NCBI GenBank assembly: GCA_000827265.1
Contig: KN834792.1
Span: forward strand, 310,001 to 374,000
Length of the DNA stretch: 64,000 nucleotides
Source: Collybiopsis luxurians FD-317 M1
Lineage: Eukaryota; Basidiomycota; Agaricomycetes; Agaricales; Omphalotaceae
Direction of reading: 5' to 3'
The position numbers were made by a program, and so were the translations under genes. Within the stretch, counting starts at the first letter, position 1; each line of letters starts with the position of its first letter. This document shows positions 34,389 to 47,091 of this stretch, piece by piece. The notes beneath the pieces were generated by a model, which did not search any database, was not told the DNA's origin, and was given only the letters and a program-made list of their open reading frames with translations.

Positions 34389-35442
34389 ACAGTGTACGTC
34401 GAAAGTTGACACCGAGCCGCCAGGCCCAAGCTGCTTTATCACTGTAATTTACTTTGAGCATCACTCTCACCACGCTAAATTGTATGACAGTGCTACATAA
34501 ATGAAAACTGTTCTCATTAACCTGATTATGGTCTAATGGTATTCGTACAATCGCGGAAGACGCGTCCTCGACGCGTCCGCGCGAGCCCTCGTCTCCGGCG
34601 CTTAAGTACTTCTTTTGTGCAAAATCACAAGATTGTACCCAAATCCCCATTTTATGATACATAGGTTCTTTGTAAGCCACAACATTGAGTACCTTGCGAG
34701 ACTCGAAATGCGTGAAAGATGTTGAAAAGATTCTGACGGCGCAGAAAGCCACAGTGCCCGGGACTTTGAGAGAAAAAATCCCTTAAAGCAGAGCGAGGAG
34801 GGGAATGGACAAGTAGCTTGAAGGTTCTATCTTTATACTTAGACTCCAGGAATAGGACAGTATAAATTTGCCGGGAATTTAGAAAACGTCGATGAAAGCT
34901 ACCTAAGTGGCACCGGTCCGACTCGCCGCCAAATTTGTAGGCGTGACACTCACACTTCCCAGTTCCCCCCCATTTCGAACGTCTCTTCGGTTCCTTCTAG
35001 AATTGCTCTCATATACCCCCTATGTTGAAAAAATCACGGTTTAGCATATCAAGATAACACTGACCAACGACATTTTCACTTGCACTCCAGGTAAACTTAG
35101 AATAAGAAGTACCTTTTCTGTTTCTCATTGCTTGGAATCTCGTTGATTTCATTTTACATGCTGTTCGCTTGAATGCTTCTATATTGCACTTCTAGACCAT
35201 TGTTTCCTTCCGTCTCCGTCCTCATGAGCCCTCTTCTATGCCATTCTAAGGTTTGATAGTTCATTGTCTGGTCCGCTCTCCGTCAAACCAGGAATTACTT
35301 TCATCCATTCACTATGTCCTGTGTGTTATCTGCCCCCTGCCCATCTTTTGGGATTACGTTAATTTGCCGCTCTTCAGCCTTGAGGATTGAAGATAAAAGT
35401 CTGCCCATTTGAACCGATTGCTGTACCAATCGCGCTATTTCC
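34389..35442. other. Intergenic with duplicated promoter of copy B
   Basis: Contains a GC-rich ACGCGTCC direct pair near 34,560-34,585, then from about 34,900 the repeat of the region upstream of copy A. The 151-codon minus-strand ORF here is not supported by any motif. Confidence 0.5.
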
Positions 35443-36143
35443 ATGTTTCTCAAGCTTGCACCTTCCCTCGTTCTAGCTCTGGTATGGGCTTTCACTCCAA
35501 TCCATGCAACCACTCCGACCATAGTCCTACCAGCAAACGGGACTAAAGTCGCTCCAGGCGCCCAGTTTGCGTTCAAGTATGATAGCATCGCGGATTCTAC
35601 CGTTTCGAGCTATAATTTTACTGTGGTTCTATTTACGCAACTGCCCTCGTCCTTTGCAGAATCTTCAAACTATGCTGCAGGGTACACGTTTGGTCAGTTT
35701 GACGTGGCAAATTATCCTGGTGAGGCTACTTTGTTACATCTATCGACGTGCCTCCTTGAAAGATGGGAGATATCTTACCTGTTTACGTGTTTTTCTCTTC
35801 CTTGTTACTTTTTTGCAGCTATTCCGTATGCACAGCACCCAGCACCGCCGTTCCTTGTTATGCCAGATTTTTCCAAGTCTCTAGGATGGGGAATGGGAGC
35901 TTCAATATCGGACGCTACTTTTTACTTGGCCGTATTCGAAGAATACGCGAATGGACAGGTAAGTCACGGTCAATCTTTGTTTATAAGGCCTGGTGTAGTT
36001 TCTAACAATTCGATCAACTCTCAAAGCCAAGCGTTGGACCGCGGATCAGCTTATCGATCAATGAAATTGTATACAACAGTACCAGCGCGGAAGAGAATCA
36101 GGATTACGGAGAAACGGAGGTATGTGGCTTCAAGGCTTCGTGA
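35443..36143 (+). CDS. Small secreted protein, tandem copy B
   Basis: Parallel to copy A, 1750 bp downstream. Signal peptide MFLKLAPSLVLALVWAFTPI, then IVLPANGTKVAPGAQFAFKY, SSYNFTVVLFTQ, GYTFGQFDVANYPG, intron, AIPYAQHPAPPFLVMPDFSK, TFYLAVFEEYANGQ, intron, PSVGPRISLSINEIVYNST, ending VCGFKAS, TGA. Introns sit at identical places. The copies differ more in the acidic C-terminus than elsewhere. Function unknown. Confidence 0.78.
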
Positions 36144-36299
36144 TTAACTGGGTTCGTTGAGAGTTGACACTGAGCTGTCAGGCCCAGACTGCTTTATCAC
36201 TGTGATTGATCACAATATGCCAAGTTGTAAAGTTGTACATGTTCTGTGCCATCGCTAAATGAATATTGTAACCTTATCATCGCGCGTGCAATCGCAGAA

Positions 36300-36318
36300 G
36301 GCGCGTCCAGGACGCGCC
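36300..36318. repeat. GC-rich near-perfect palindrome
   Basis: GGCGCGTCC and GGACGCGCC flank one A. A related ACGCGTCC-rich stretch occurs at the matching place downstream of copy A, so it belongs to the duplicated unit. Role unknown; it may be a terminator-like or protein-binding site. Confidence 0.6.
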
Positions 36319-36405
36319 CATTCGACTTATAGTTTGAGGACACTCGAGTTGTACACAAAGGCAGTATTTATATTGAAAGCTACGATCGTCAATCTTCACT
36401 CTGCC

Positions 36406-36980
36406 ATGCAGTCTCTTTTGGTGCTTTTCTGTTTCACATCCTCTGTGCGGGCGTTGATCCCGGCTCAAATTACTATTCCAGTCAATGGGACCATATAATG
36501 CCTCGCGACTCGTTTTCTTTCGGCTATCTTTCGATTGGTGACCAGAACGACGGGATTTCTAGCTATACGTACGTGCACCTGCTGGTATTTTACGGGACCC
36601 GTCCAAGGATTTCAAGCGACGCCCTACTTTAGCACTGGTCGTTTCATTGGAGCCTTTTTATTGGGTAATTCTTCTGGTATATAGTTATCCCTGCGATTCT
36701 AGTCTCTGCACAATTGCTCACAGCCGACAGCAGATGACAATGCAGACTATCCACCTCTTCCACAAAACTTGAGTATGCCTGATTTCTCCTACCTTCCTGA
36801 ATAATGGTAGAGGAAAGTATGTTTCCGATTCGCCAGTATTTCTTGGCTGCATTGAAGAATATGGGTATAATGAAAAGGTTGGTAGTAGATTGTGCGAGAC
36901 CGCAGATGAATAGCCCTTTTGTTCTTAGCACTCGATCGGTTTCATCATGAGTTTCAGCTATGGTTCGAAGGGAAATTGAA
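36406..36980 (+). pseudogene. Broken third copy of the secreted-protein family
   Basis: A signal peptide (MQSLLVLFCFTSSVRALIPA) and ITIPVNGTI are followed at once by TAA. The family sequence resumes in another frame (MPRDSFSFGYLSIGDQND, then SSYTYV). Later PPLPQNLSMPDFSYLPE stops, and GKYVSDSPVFLGCIEEYGYN, the counterpart of FYLAVFEEYANGQ, is again in another frame. At least two frame disruptions. More diverged than copies A and B. Confidence 0.7.
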
Positions 36981-37403
36981 ATGAGTTGGTAGCAGTGTAC
37001 TTGTATGTTGCATTCGAAATAAAGGCCTTAGGCGGGCAAAGCGTCGCGATTATTTCCAAATATGGAGCCGGCGGCTTTGATCGATCGCGCTGGGTGCACG
37101 TGGAAATTCTCAGTCCTGAATTTATACTAAGCGGTCCTTTGTTTCGTTTTGTGAGTTGCTCCTCTTCGCAGGCTCAAAGGCTCCCTTGTAATTTTGCTCA
37201 GTCTCTCAGTTTTTGTGTGGGGAGGTCGTTCTTTTCTGATTATCTTGGGAGGGGGTTTGCCAGTGTTCCAATTCGGTAACCTTTGTCTTCAAAAAAATCT
37301 TTATGTGAAGCTTTAACAAGGCTTTTTGGGCTCCAGACACATGCTATTAAACTGATACTGTTTGCTCTATCCATCCTCGTCGACTGTCTGCAGACATCTT
37401 GGT

Positions 37404-38631
37404 ATGTCACCCAGCGACGATCATTCCAAAATGGCCCAAGAACATTCCACCGAATCTACGCCCAAAATATCATCTTCCATATCTTCTCCTATTCCATTGC
37501 GGCCTACTTCAACAGCAGATTCAAAGCCACCAGCGACCCCAGCTACCAATAAAAGCAAGGGAAAGCGAAAAGTCGATGAAGTCGAAGGAAATACACCTCC
37601 AGATGTGCGGAAGCAGCGAGCTACTTTTGCAGCGGACCCCCGACGTGAGTCTCGAGATTTCGGTAGCTTTCTGGGACAAAGTTTTTGACTGTCCTTGTGT
37701 AGCTCATCGTGGATCTTCTACATCGTCTCATGCCCCTTCTTCTTACACTCGAAAACGCGCCAGACTCTCTACTGCAGCCAGTACTTCAGCTGCGGGTTTG
37801 GCTGCTTCGATGGCTGCTGTAGGGGAAATCGATGCGACAGGCTCGAGACCCCCATCCCGTTCGGAAAGTTATCGCAATCAGAATGCTGGCAATACGGGTA
37901 CTTGGAATTCTTCCCGAAGTCGCACTGCAAACCTTTTGCGAACTCAATCCCGCACTTCACATAAGAGCCAAAATCCTTCCAATACTCGTAATGCATCCGC
38001 AGCCCCATCCGTACGAGCACCGTCGAGACGTGGTAGTATATCCCAAGCGTCCATCCCCATCTCAGCTCTTATCTCGCCCCATGCGCCCTCCATATCTCAT
38101 CAGCATTCGTCCATCTTTCATATGAGAGACCCTCGAAAGCCACCCAAAGTCCAGCCTACTCCCTGGACGCTATCATTCCCCCAAGCCGGATATGGTGAAC
38201 ATGGGTACCTTGCAGGCCGTGTCTCGACTATGTTGGAGTCAGGCTTTTTTGCCGGACGTCCCAAAGCCGTCGAGGAACCCAAGGAAGAACATCTTGGCTG
38301 GTACGAAGGAGGTGGCAGTCCTCCTCATGCCTGGCTCTTTTTCATCGGTTTCATCATTTTTCCTCTTTGGTGGTATGCTGCCTTATTAAAAATACCTAAA
38401 ACAAGGAGTATCGAGGGCGGCCATGATGGACAGAAGTCAGTCGTTCTCGATGATCCGCAAGTGGAACACGGTGCGATCATTCTATCATTCTTCTTTGGGT
38501 TACTTTGCTCATCGTACCTCTCTCAATCAGATGCCAAATCATGGCGCAATCGATGTCGAGTTATGAGTGCAGTGTCGCTAGTAACTTACATTCCCTTTAT
38601 CGTTCTCGTCGCTATCTTTGCGCGACGATGA
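37404..38631 (+). CDS. Ser-rich protein with C-terminal membrane segments
   Basis: ATG at 37404 (MSPSDDHSKMAQEHSTESTP). One intron after ADPR (GTGAGT) and one after DDPQVEH. The first 260 residues are disordered and rich in Ser/Arg/Pro with basic clusters (KSKGKRKVDEV, TRKRARLS). Then come a conserved block (LGWYEGGGSPPHAW), TM LFFIGFIIFPLWWYAALL, the motif DAKSWRNRCRVMSAVS and a second TM ending IVLVAIFARR. This is a family of unknown function seen in basidiomycetes. A second TM-like stretch in the unspliced frame is intron (GTGCGA...CAG). Confidence 0.8.
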
Positions 38632-39676
38632 CTTGGGGGGTACGCGTCGCCCCTTTCTCCTTCACTCTGGGTCATTCAGATTGCTCATTTATTGGTTGCT
38701 ATCTTCACACAATCATCGCTGTATTTTTTCCTCACTTTCCCTTAGCTTACTGTATCCAGATTACATACATAGAGTGCTCGAAGTTTTAATTGCATATGCT
38801 CTCCCTTGGCTCCCCTTTGGGCTGCCTCCATCCGCCCTCGCACGGCGTCATGTAGGCCAAATACCCTTCACTTTCATCTCTACCACACTACAGACAGAAA
38901 TCAAACATCTACCTTCCTTTATTACCCACCCTCCTTGGACTTGTTCTGTTGTACGTATGTTACATACCAACCGCTCCATGTACTATTATGGTCTAATTGA
39001 CGCCAGGCTGTCATTAAGCTTTTTGCATGGACCCGGCGATCTTGACGGTTCCTTGAAAATCGGTAAGATCGTGCCTAAATCTAGAAAGTCGAGATACGGC
39101 TGCGAACATAGCCTCCGATGCAGGATTTTCAGTTTTGCGAAAATATGTTCCTATCTCTATCAACTGCACGATGAGAGTTGCAGAAATATGTGATACTTGG
39201 AGCTACTTGGAGTCGTTCCCCGCCTCCCGCCCTCGCGATATTGAAAGACGGCAGCGCATTGAATCACACTGCATCCCTCTCCTCAGGTCGTTGCATGAAA
39301 ACGCCACCCGACATGCATCGGGAATTTCCCGTCCGAGGAGCGGCTGAAATGCCAATGTTGTAGAAACAGCCCTTTTTATATCTAATCTAAAATTCTGAAA
39401 CAGCCCACTTGAAGCATCCATGAACTTTAAAGCTGCTTTTCTGCCTACGGATATTCACTACGAAATAAGGGCCTAAATATGACCTAGCTCGATATGAAGC
39501 TTGAGAGCCTCTGAAGAATAAAGATATGAGAAAGACGAATGAACGGGAAAGAGTCTTTGGTGACCAAGGTGGTTGGGAAAGAGCGACGAGGGAATTATTC
39601 TATATTGAGCAAATCCTTTTTATCTACCAGGTCCAGAATAAAAATAATCAAGTTCGGTAGGAATATACTGCTACGA
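38632..39676. other. Intergenic, no gene supported
   Basis: The open frames here (for example 38618-39193) lack motifs and look like 3' untranslated sequence of the Ser-rich gene. Confidence 0.45.
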
Positions 39677-41601
39677 TCATAGGATCCAGTAAGTCGATTC
39701 TTGGGCGCCATGCAGGACGGAAGGTACGAGTTCATGACGGGCAGAGAGTTTGAGTTTGAAAGGTCTAGGTGTTCGTCCGGATGAACCATCGTATTCTTCT
39801 AGTGAAATTGGTTCATCTGGGAGTGAATGGAAGTTGAACGACCACAAGAGATGCGAGATGGCAAGGAAGAGTTGTCTTTCGGCAGCGTGGATGCCAGGAC
39901 AGATTCGTCGTCTGGGCAAATATAAGGTCAGGAACTAGCGCAAGCACCAAAATAAACTCCCGCGACATACCCAGCGCCGAACGTCCAATGATCACGGTCG
40001 AGGGGGTTAGGCTGTTGGGCAGACTCTGCGCATGTCATGTCATCACCGAGGTATCGCTCGGGTTTGAAAAGCCATCTTGAAAGGGTTGGATTAAACAAGG
40101 GCGACGTCTATAGAAAGAATAGTTGAAACAACTTACGGATCTTCGTATCTATCAGAATTATGGTGGATAGAGTAGCAGTTCAAGATGACCGCAGTACCCT
40201 TGGGAATAAACTGCCCATCATAGGTAAAGTCTTCAGTCGTGCAGTGGGGTGTTCCCATCCAGAAAGGTGAGTGCACCCGTTGGACCTGGCTCCACGAATT
40301 AAAAGACGAAACAACGTGAATATATGCGCTAACCTCTTTTATGATAGCCCTGATATAATGGAGATGCTTCTCATCTTCCATCGTCGGCAATCTGTCTCGC
40401 CCCACGACCCGGTCGAGTTCTTCTTGAGCTCGGAGTGCCACCTCGGGATGAGAAGGAATGAGAGCGAGGAACCATTGGATGAGACCAGCAGTCTAGGAGG
40501 CTTTTAGCGACTGAGGCGGTGGAATGTGGCGAGGTCAAACTTGCCGAGAAAAATCCTCCGAGCATGAAAACAGCCGAAAGCATGACCATGTCCTGCCAAT
40601 CGAGTTTTTCCCTTTCTTGGTCCTGAATGATGGTCTTGACCAGACAGTCGGGAACGTACTGATCTGCATCAAGTTTTGCCTTGACACGCAGAATCATACT
40701 ACCATAAACATCGATTAGATTTTGATGGAGTTTATAAGCTCTAGTGCGCTTCGACGTCGGAAGCCACTCCAGCGGCTTGAAAAAGTCAACGGGATTTGAC
40801 CAAGGACCTGATAGTCATGATTAGAAAGCATCTTCGTTTCCGTTCCGAGCTTACGTACCAGTAAGCTTGTTAAATTCCAAAGCAAGTTCGACGGCTCTCT
40901 CGATCAAAGGATCTTCCTTGTGATTAGTTCGCATGCCAAAAGATATAAACAACATATTGCTAAAAAAACATTAGTCAACACCGTGTTCGACGCAAGAAAG
41001 CTGAACTAACTTGAGGGCATATCGAGCAGTATAGTGGTATGGATTGAGAGCAACCTTGCCAGACTGGCTTTCGTCTATTAACGTGTGGATCAACATACGA
41101 GCTTCGTAGCTGAGACTTTGCCCGAATCCTTCGATGGCTTTGGCGGTCAGCACCTGCATCGCGATTTTACGATGTTGCCTCCTGCAAAGAACTTTGTTAG
41201 AACAACAGGAGAGTAAATGCAACGTCAACTAACCAAGTGTCTCCGTATTCTGAGGCCGTGATTGCTCGACCTTTGAGAATGATCTTGTTCTTGAGGAAGT
41301 ACTGCCTACGCGATGAAAAGATCGCTCCATTGGTGACGAGCAAGTCGCGGGCGACTCTGGGGTCTGAAATAACGACGAAAAGTTGTGAACCCATCCATAC
41401 CGAGAACAAGCGACCGTATTTTGCTGCCCAAGCAAATACAGTGCGTTCCGGATACTGCCGAAGAGAAAAAAATCGACGGTTAGGCCCTGGAGGCAGTGGA
41501 TTGCCGTCGGAATCTGTTACGACTTTGCGTAACACTGTTGGGCTTAGTATCCAGAGCCCGAGAGCTAGGACGATCGCGGTCAACGTATACTGTAGTAACA
41601 T
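39677..41601 (-). CDS. Cytochrome P450 monooxygenase
   Basis: ER-anchored haem monooxygenase. The N-terminal anchor MLLQYTLTAIVLALGLWIL precedes the proline hinge PLPPGPN. Then WAAKYGRLFSVWMG, W-R pair in GDTWRQHRK (across an intron), helix I region MLGGFFSTAGLIQW (spliced with a GC donor), LRAQEELDRVVGRDRLP, ExxR in KEVQRVHSPFW, the meander FNPTRFLPDRY and haem-binding FGAGRRICPG. About nine exons, with a TGA at 39677-39679. The helix I lacks the usual acid-Thr pair if this splice is right. Head to head with the A-T-R reductase; probably co-regulated. Family number not assigned. Confidence 0.9.
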
Positions 41602-42504
41602 GGTCAGTGATGATGTTTGATCTCCCGTCAAAGAGACTTGCCAATAGATACGAAAACATGAAACTCAAACAGGCAGATTTAAGAAAACTACCCTCTCGAA
41701 CGCGGCTCTTAAATATAGAGATTTCGGCGGATAGCTGGATACAATATCGCCCGTAGCCTACCACTCTTTAATGGTTAGATCTCCGGTTAGTCATGACTGT
41801 CCGCCTCCAGTGGCTCTGTTGGCATATGTTGTGACTGAGGTGATGTCGGTGTAATATGTTGCACAGACTTCAACTTAAAAAAAAAGCATGCGTTCTCCGA
41901 GTCCCAAATTCATTCGCCTTTCGGATGAAGATCGAAATCCAGAAGCCGTCCTCCGGTATCGGTATACGCTGGGTACAACGAAGCCAGTCCACCTTGAAAA
42001 AATTGGAATTTATAATAGATACGATTAGACAGTTTATTGAATTGCTGACCCGACAAGGATTGTATTAGGATCCCCTTCTCCGTCATCGCAGGAAGCGGTT
42101 GTTGAACGTTGGTTGCCTTGGTTTGCGGAGGGTGTCAATAGTTGACCTTGGGTCGTATACCCTGGTATTTCAGGGTAAGTATGCGGTCTGGCGCTGGTGC
42201 GATCGGGCTCTGTTTGCCTTTGGAGGTTGTAAGGTGACAGTTAAGCGCTAAAACGCCTTTGGTGGTCATCGGCGAGCCACATGTTCACTTTATCAACCAC
42301 TAATGTCCGGCGAACCCCCGACCCAACAATCGGACCTTTCACAAGGACGGCACGCGTTAGCATGGGATATGCTATAACTGCAAGGTTTGTCCTGCATTTC
42401 ACCTCTTAACCTGGTCCGCTATAGGGATAAATTCTCATCCAATCGCCATCGCTAAAGCCCTAGCAGCTCACCACCAAATAACTTCATTCATCGCCCAGAA
42501 AAAA
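41602..42504. promoter_or_regulatory. 903-bp divergent promoter region P450/reductase
   Basis: Lies between two divergent start codons, with no ORF of note. It is the obvious site for shared control of the pair; no specific motif was identified with confidence. Confidence 0.5.
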
Positions 42505-45500
42505 ATGTCGGCACCAAATCCAGCTGACGGATCAACCTCTCACCTCTTTGAAAACGTTCTCGACTTTCCGACCTTGCAAGGTTCTCAAAGTGCTACGTTT
42601 CACAGACCACCTCTGGACGGTAGTCTCACCGTTCCAGAACTCTTTGCCTGGCATTCCCATCATAGTCCCAAGCATCCTGTTTTCGTCTACTCGGCAGACG
42701 ATGAAAATCAGGAGACTCGGGCCATCTGCTATCCAGAAGTCTATAAAGCAATCGGAGTCGCAGCTAGAATTGTGAAGAACTCGTTTAAAATTAGCAATGA
42801 GCATCTACGAGAGGGCAATGGCGCACCTGTGATCGGAATCTTGGCAATAGCTGGTGTGTCTTCTTCGCATTTTTGTTTTACAAACTCTGAAGTTCGTCGT
42901 AGATACCATTTCGTATTACACTTTCATTCTGGGCGTAATGCATCTTGGCTTCACGGTACGCCTCTGTTCTTGCTTGATTCTTACTGATTAATCTGTGATA
43001 ATAGCCTTTCCCAATCTCGACTCGAAATTCGCCAGTCGCAGTCGCACACTTGTTGAGGAAGACTCATACAGTTCAGCTTTATGTTAGCGATGACCCGGCA
43101 ATGCAAAAACTCGCTAATGACGCGGTCGCTCTTGTGGAAAATCCGAAGGATGACTCCCCCGCAATGCGTATCGATATCCTTGAAATGGTCTATTTCAATC
43201 AGCTTTACCTTAAGCAGGACGATCCGGAAAGCGACCCAGCTAAGCTACAAGGGAAAATGAGCCAGGATAATATCACACTAATTTTGCATTCATCTGGTAT
43301 TTGCGATCACCTCCCCGCCATTCCCGACCTTATCCGTTATCGTTTCAGGCTCGACTGCGCTTCCTAAACCAATCCCATTTCTGGGACGAAATCACGTCAA
43401 GTGGGGTACCTTGCCTTGTAAGCTGTGGCTGTATATCTTAGCCGCGTTTCTCACCTTTGTACCGACAGACTCTGGCGAGGTTGACATTTGCGATATGCCT
43501 ATTGCTTGTCATACTGTTTCTATGTTCCGTAAGCTCCTACCCCATTTTTGGTTGAATGGCCGACTCTAAAAATTTCCGGATAGATGCAATGGGTGCTATC
43601 AATATCGTCTGGCCGGTAGGGCTCGCTCACTGATCTCATACAACTGATGTAATATTCATTATGCCTCCCCAGGTATGCTGTGGCTCTTTGGTGGCCTGCT
43701 TTGCCCCGGCTCACCCTCCAGTAATCCCAACACCTGACACTTTCTTTGCCGCCATACTGAAAACAAAATGTCGATTAATCTATACTGTTCCAACATTTAT
43801 AGAGGTCGGTCCCTACTACACATTCATTGGTCATCAATACTCAAATACACTAGGTATGGGCGCAAAAGCCAGAAAATTTACCGATACTCCAAGGATTTAA
43901 AGCTATCGTTAGTATCATGTATATTATCTGAGTATCCAGGCATTGACCGGTAGTTGTCCATAGTCTTTCGCCGGTGGTCCCTTGAACAAGTCAATTGGAG
44001 ACATGTTGTCTGCAGCTGGGGTTACCTTGTCCCCGTTCTATGGATTGTAAGTGCATTTTTCCGCGTCCCTGCATGCCCTGAACCCTTGGCAGAACGGAAA
44101 CTGGCTGTATTGGGATGTTCCTCCCGGCCAACTCTTACGGCGACGAATGGGCATATTTCAAGGTGTCCCCTCATCTAAACGTCAAGATGATCCCGCAAGA
44201 CGGTCTCGGTGGCATTTTTGAACCTGTTGTCCTAGTCAGTTCTATTCATTTATCTTACCCTTTCTTGCTAACAGTTAGTACTTGCAGGCGTCAGCTACAT
44301 ACAGTCCACATCTCATCAACACCACCATCGACGGGTGGCCAGCTTATACAACAAATGACTTGTTGGAAGTTCACCCAACCAATCCGGCCATGTTCAGAGT
44401 GTTTGGCCGGAAAGACGATCTGTTAATGCTCTCTACCGGCGAAAAGGTTTGTCTTGTAGAACTTCCCCTTTATGGCCTTGCCTGACTTGCATCTAGACAA
44501 ATCCTGTACCGTTAGGTAAACATCGTCCCTAAGCCACAATGTCCGTCTCTTGATGAGGACTTCATCTCCAGAGACCATGCTAAATCAAGACGCCAATGTT
44601 ACAGTGGCAATTATGTTTGGGAGAGGCAGATTTCAGAATGGAGTTCTCATACAGCCCGCAGAGTTGTTTAATCCAGACGATGAAACTCAGTTAGCGGCTT
44701 TTCGCAACAAGATATGGTACGTCGGCCATGATTTAGGCCCAAACACCCGTTAATTCTTTTTTAGGCCAACGGTTGAAAAGGTAAATGAATATGCTCCGTC
44801 ACACTCCAGAATATTCAAAGAAGTGCGTTGTCAATTCAATAACCCAAGACTTTCATCATATCATATTAACATCCACACAGATGATCATGGTGACCAATCC
44901 TTCAAAACCTGTTGAATTCACGGCGAAAGGTACCCCTCGTCGACAAGCCACCCTCGATGTTTACGCTGTAAGATTGACTAATTTTACTGTCGTCCGATCC
45001 GAGGGCTCACATTGTCGTCAGCCTGAAATCGATGCCCTCTACGAGAAAGTGGAAAATTCATCCCAGACGGGGGTAACCTTGCCCGAGGTTTTGAACGAGG
45101 AATCAATACAGTTTTTTGTCCAGAAGATCGTCCACAATATCATGCCTGTTAGTGTTGACCCCGATGCAGACATCTTCCAGCACGGCTGCGATAGGTTCGT
45201 CTCGATTTTCAATCAACTTGGTCATTGGCTGACTAAAATATACATACGTAGCTTACAAGCGACTTGGATTCGGAATGCCCTGCTCCAAGCCCTGCGTAGG
45301 TCAAACCGTAACGCTCTTGTTCATGATGTGCCTCTTGAAGTTGTGTATGAGCACCCCTCCATTCGTTCTCTCGCGGCTTATATGTATAACATCCTGTGTG
45401 ACTCCGTCACTCCTTCCGGCGATACACAAACGAAAGCAAATCAGATGCTTGATCTCCTGAAAAAATACAAGCTCCCCGGTTCATCCACTTCGAAAACCGG

Positions 45501-46885
45501 TGCACGTACTTCTCTCAACGGCGTCAACGGCAATGGACATCGTATCAACGGTGACACTGTCCTGATCACTGGCACGACTGGAAGGTTTGGTTGTCATATT
45601 CTTGCACAACTTTTAGTTCGCGAGGATGTCGTGCGGATCTATGCTCTGAATCGAGAAAGCAGTGACGGTGATGCCAGCCCTTCGGCTTTGCAACGGCGCC
45701 AGGTGAACGCGTTCAAAACATGGGGTCTCGATGAACAACTATTGAAGTCTGATAAAGTCGTGTATGTTGTTGGGAGACTGGATCGCCCGTTGTTCGACTT
45801 GGAGGCTTCAATATACGAAAAGGTGGGACTCCTTCGAATGTTTGACGTGCTCCGCTGAACTCAAATATCTTAGCTGCTGAAAACAGTCAACATTGCGATA
45901 CATAATGGTTTGTTATTCAATTGGCCATCTTGTTGTCACATTAGCTGATGAAGCTCAAATTGTAGCCTGGAGAATAGATTTCAACATTAAGCTATTATCA
46001 TTCGAGCCTTTGCTTCTTGGCGTCCACAATCTGCTCAGATTCTGCTCAGAATCCCAGTGTGAGGGAACAAAGCCACGGGTGTTTTTCATAAGTACTCTCG
46101 CCACCGTAAACAGTACGTCGCGTTTCCTTCCTGAGCGCCTTGAAAACCTCTTAGGCAATCGTGTAGATCATCTTGTTGGATCACCTGTGAAAGAGGAACC
46201 TTTCAATGATCCTGCTATCGCTATAGGCAATGGCTACTCAGAAAGTAAATGGGTTGCAGAGCAACTGTTCCACCACGCGGCTACGGAATGTGGTCTCAAT
46301 GCTACTGTTGTCCGTTCTGGGCAGCTGTCCGGAGATACGAAGGTTGGAGGATGGGGGCAGCAGGAATGGGTACCTACTATGGTTTCCTTGAGTCAAACCT
46401 TAGGAAGCGTTCCTAGTAGGGACGAGGTATGCGTTTCTATCCTCTAGCGTCTCTCTGGCTCTCATATACTACTGTAGACCGTATCATGGTTCAGCGCTGA
46501 CGTTGCTGCAACTGTCCTAATCGACATTGTCAAGTCGTCTATCCAAGAGCCCGTATTACATCTTACATCGCCGTTGCCAGTACCATGGGATACAGCTTTC
46601 GGAGGAATCGCAAAGCGGCTGGGTCTTCCTTTGGTTCCCTACAGCCAGTGGCTCGAGTCTTTGGAATCCCTGGCCATAGGCGGCAAAACGGCCACCGGAG
46701 TTACGGCCTTGCTTCCCTTCTTCCGCCAGGCCTTATTCGGAGAACATGTTGCCGACGTTTCAAAGACTCGCCAGGTATCGTCGGCGATGTGTCAGGCAAA
46801 ACCCCTCTCACCGGAAGAAGCTGCCTTGTCCGTGGATTATTGGACCCGTATCGGTTTCCTACGGGCGCCCAGTTCCACCGAATAG
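42505..46885 (+). CDS. NRPS-like A-T-R carboxylate reductase (adenylation, carrier, thioester reductase)
   Basis: Activates a carboxylic acid with ATP, loads it on a phosphopantetheine arm and releases it reductively as an aldehyde, using NAD(P)H. ATG 42505 (MSAPNPADGSTSHLFENVLD). Adenylation motifs: HSSGSTALPKPI across an intron, HAMGAINIVW, AGVTLSPFYG, VFGRKDDLLMLSTGEK, and a C-terminal KGTPRRQ. Carrier: DADIFQHGCDSLQATWIRNA, with the Ser codon rebuilt over an intron. Reductase: LITGTTGRFGCHILAQLL (Rossmann), IIHN-like IAIHNAWRIDFN, GNGYSESKWVAEQL (Tyr/Lys), VVRSGQLSG. Roughly 1,000-1,060 residues, more than 12 introns, no frame break found. Related to basidiomycete aryl/alkyl acid reductases and Lys2-type enzymes; no condensation domain. 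The substrate cannot be told. Confidence 0.9.
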
Positions 46886-47091
46886 CCGATAGCGAGTCAC
46901 TCACGAGCGGTAAATGACGTCAAAGACCTTTCTGCAGCGGAGTTTGTATATTATTCTCTCTGTCCAAGGTCTTCCCCATTCACGCAACCACTTAATCCAG
47001 CTATAGAGTAAATTACCCATTTATAGAGTGTTTCCAAGTGTATTTCTACTATAAGCATTTCGTAGTTTATGATCCGTTACTCCTGGAAAGC

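Noticed and set aside
34297..34752. 151-codon minus-strand ORF
   Set aside because: It is antisense to the end of secreted copy A and into spacer, with no recognisable features.
36986..37279. 97-codon ORF after the broken secreted gene
   Set aside because: No signal peptide or motif, and it lies in the decayed 3' part of the pseudogene region.
38618..39193. 191-codon ORF after the Ser-rich gene
   Set aside because: It overlaps the end of that gene out of frame and has no motif or splice support; likely 3' untranslated sequence.
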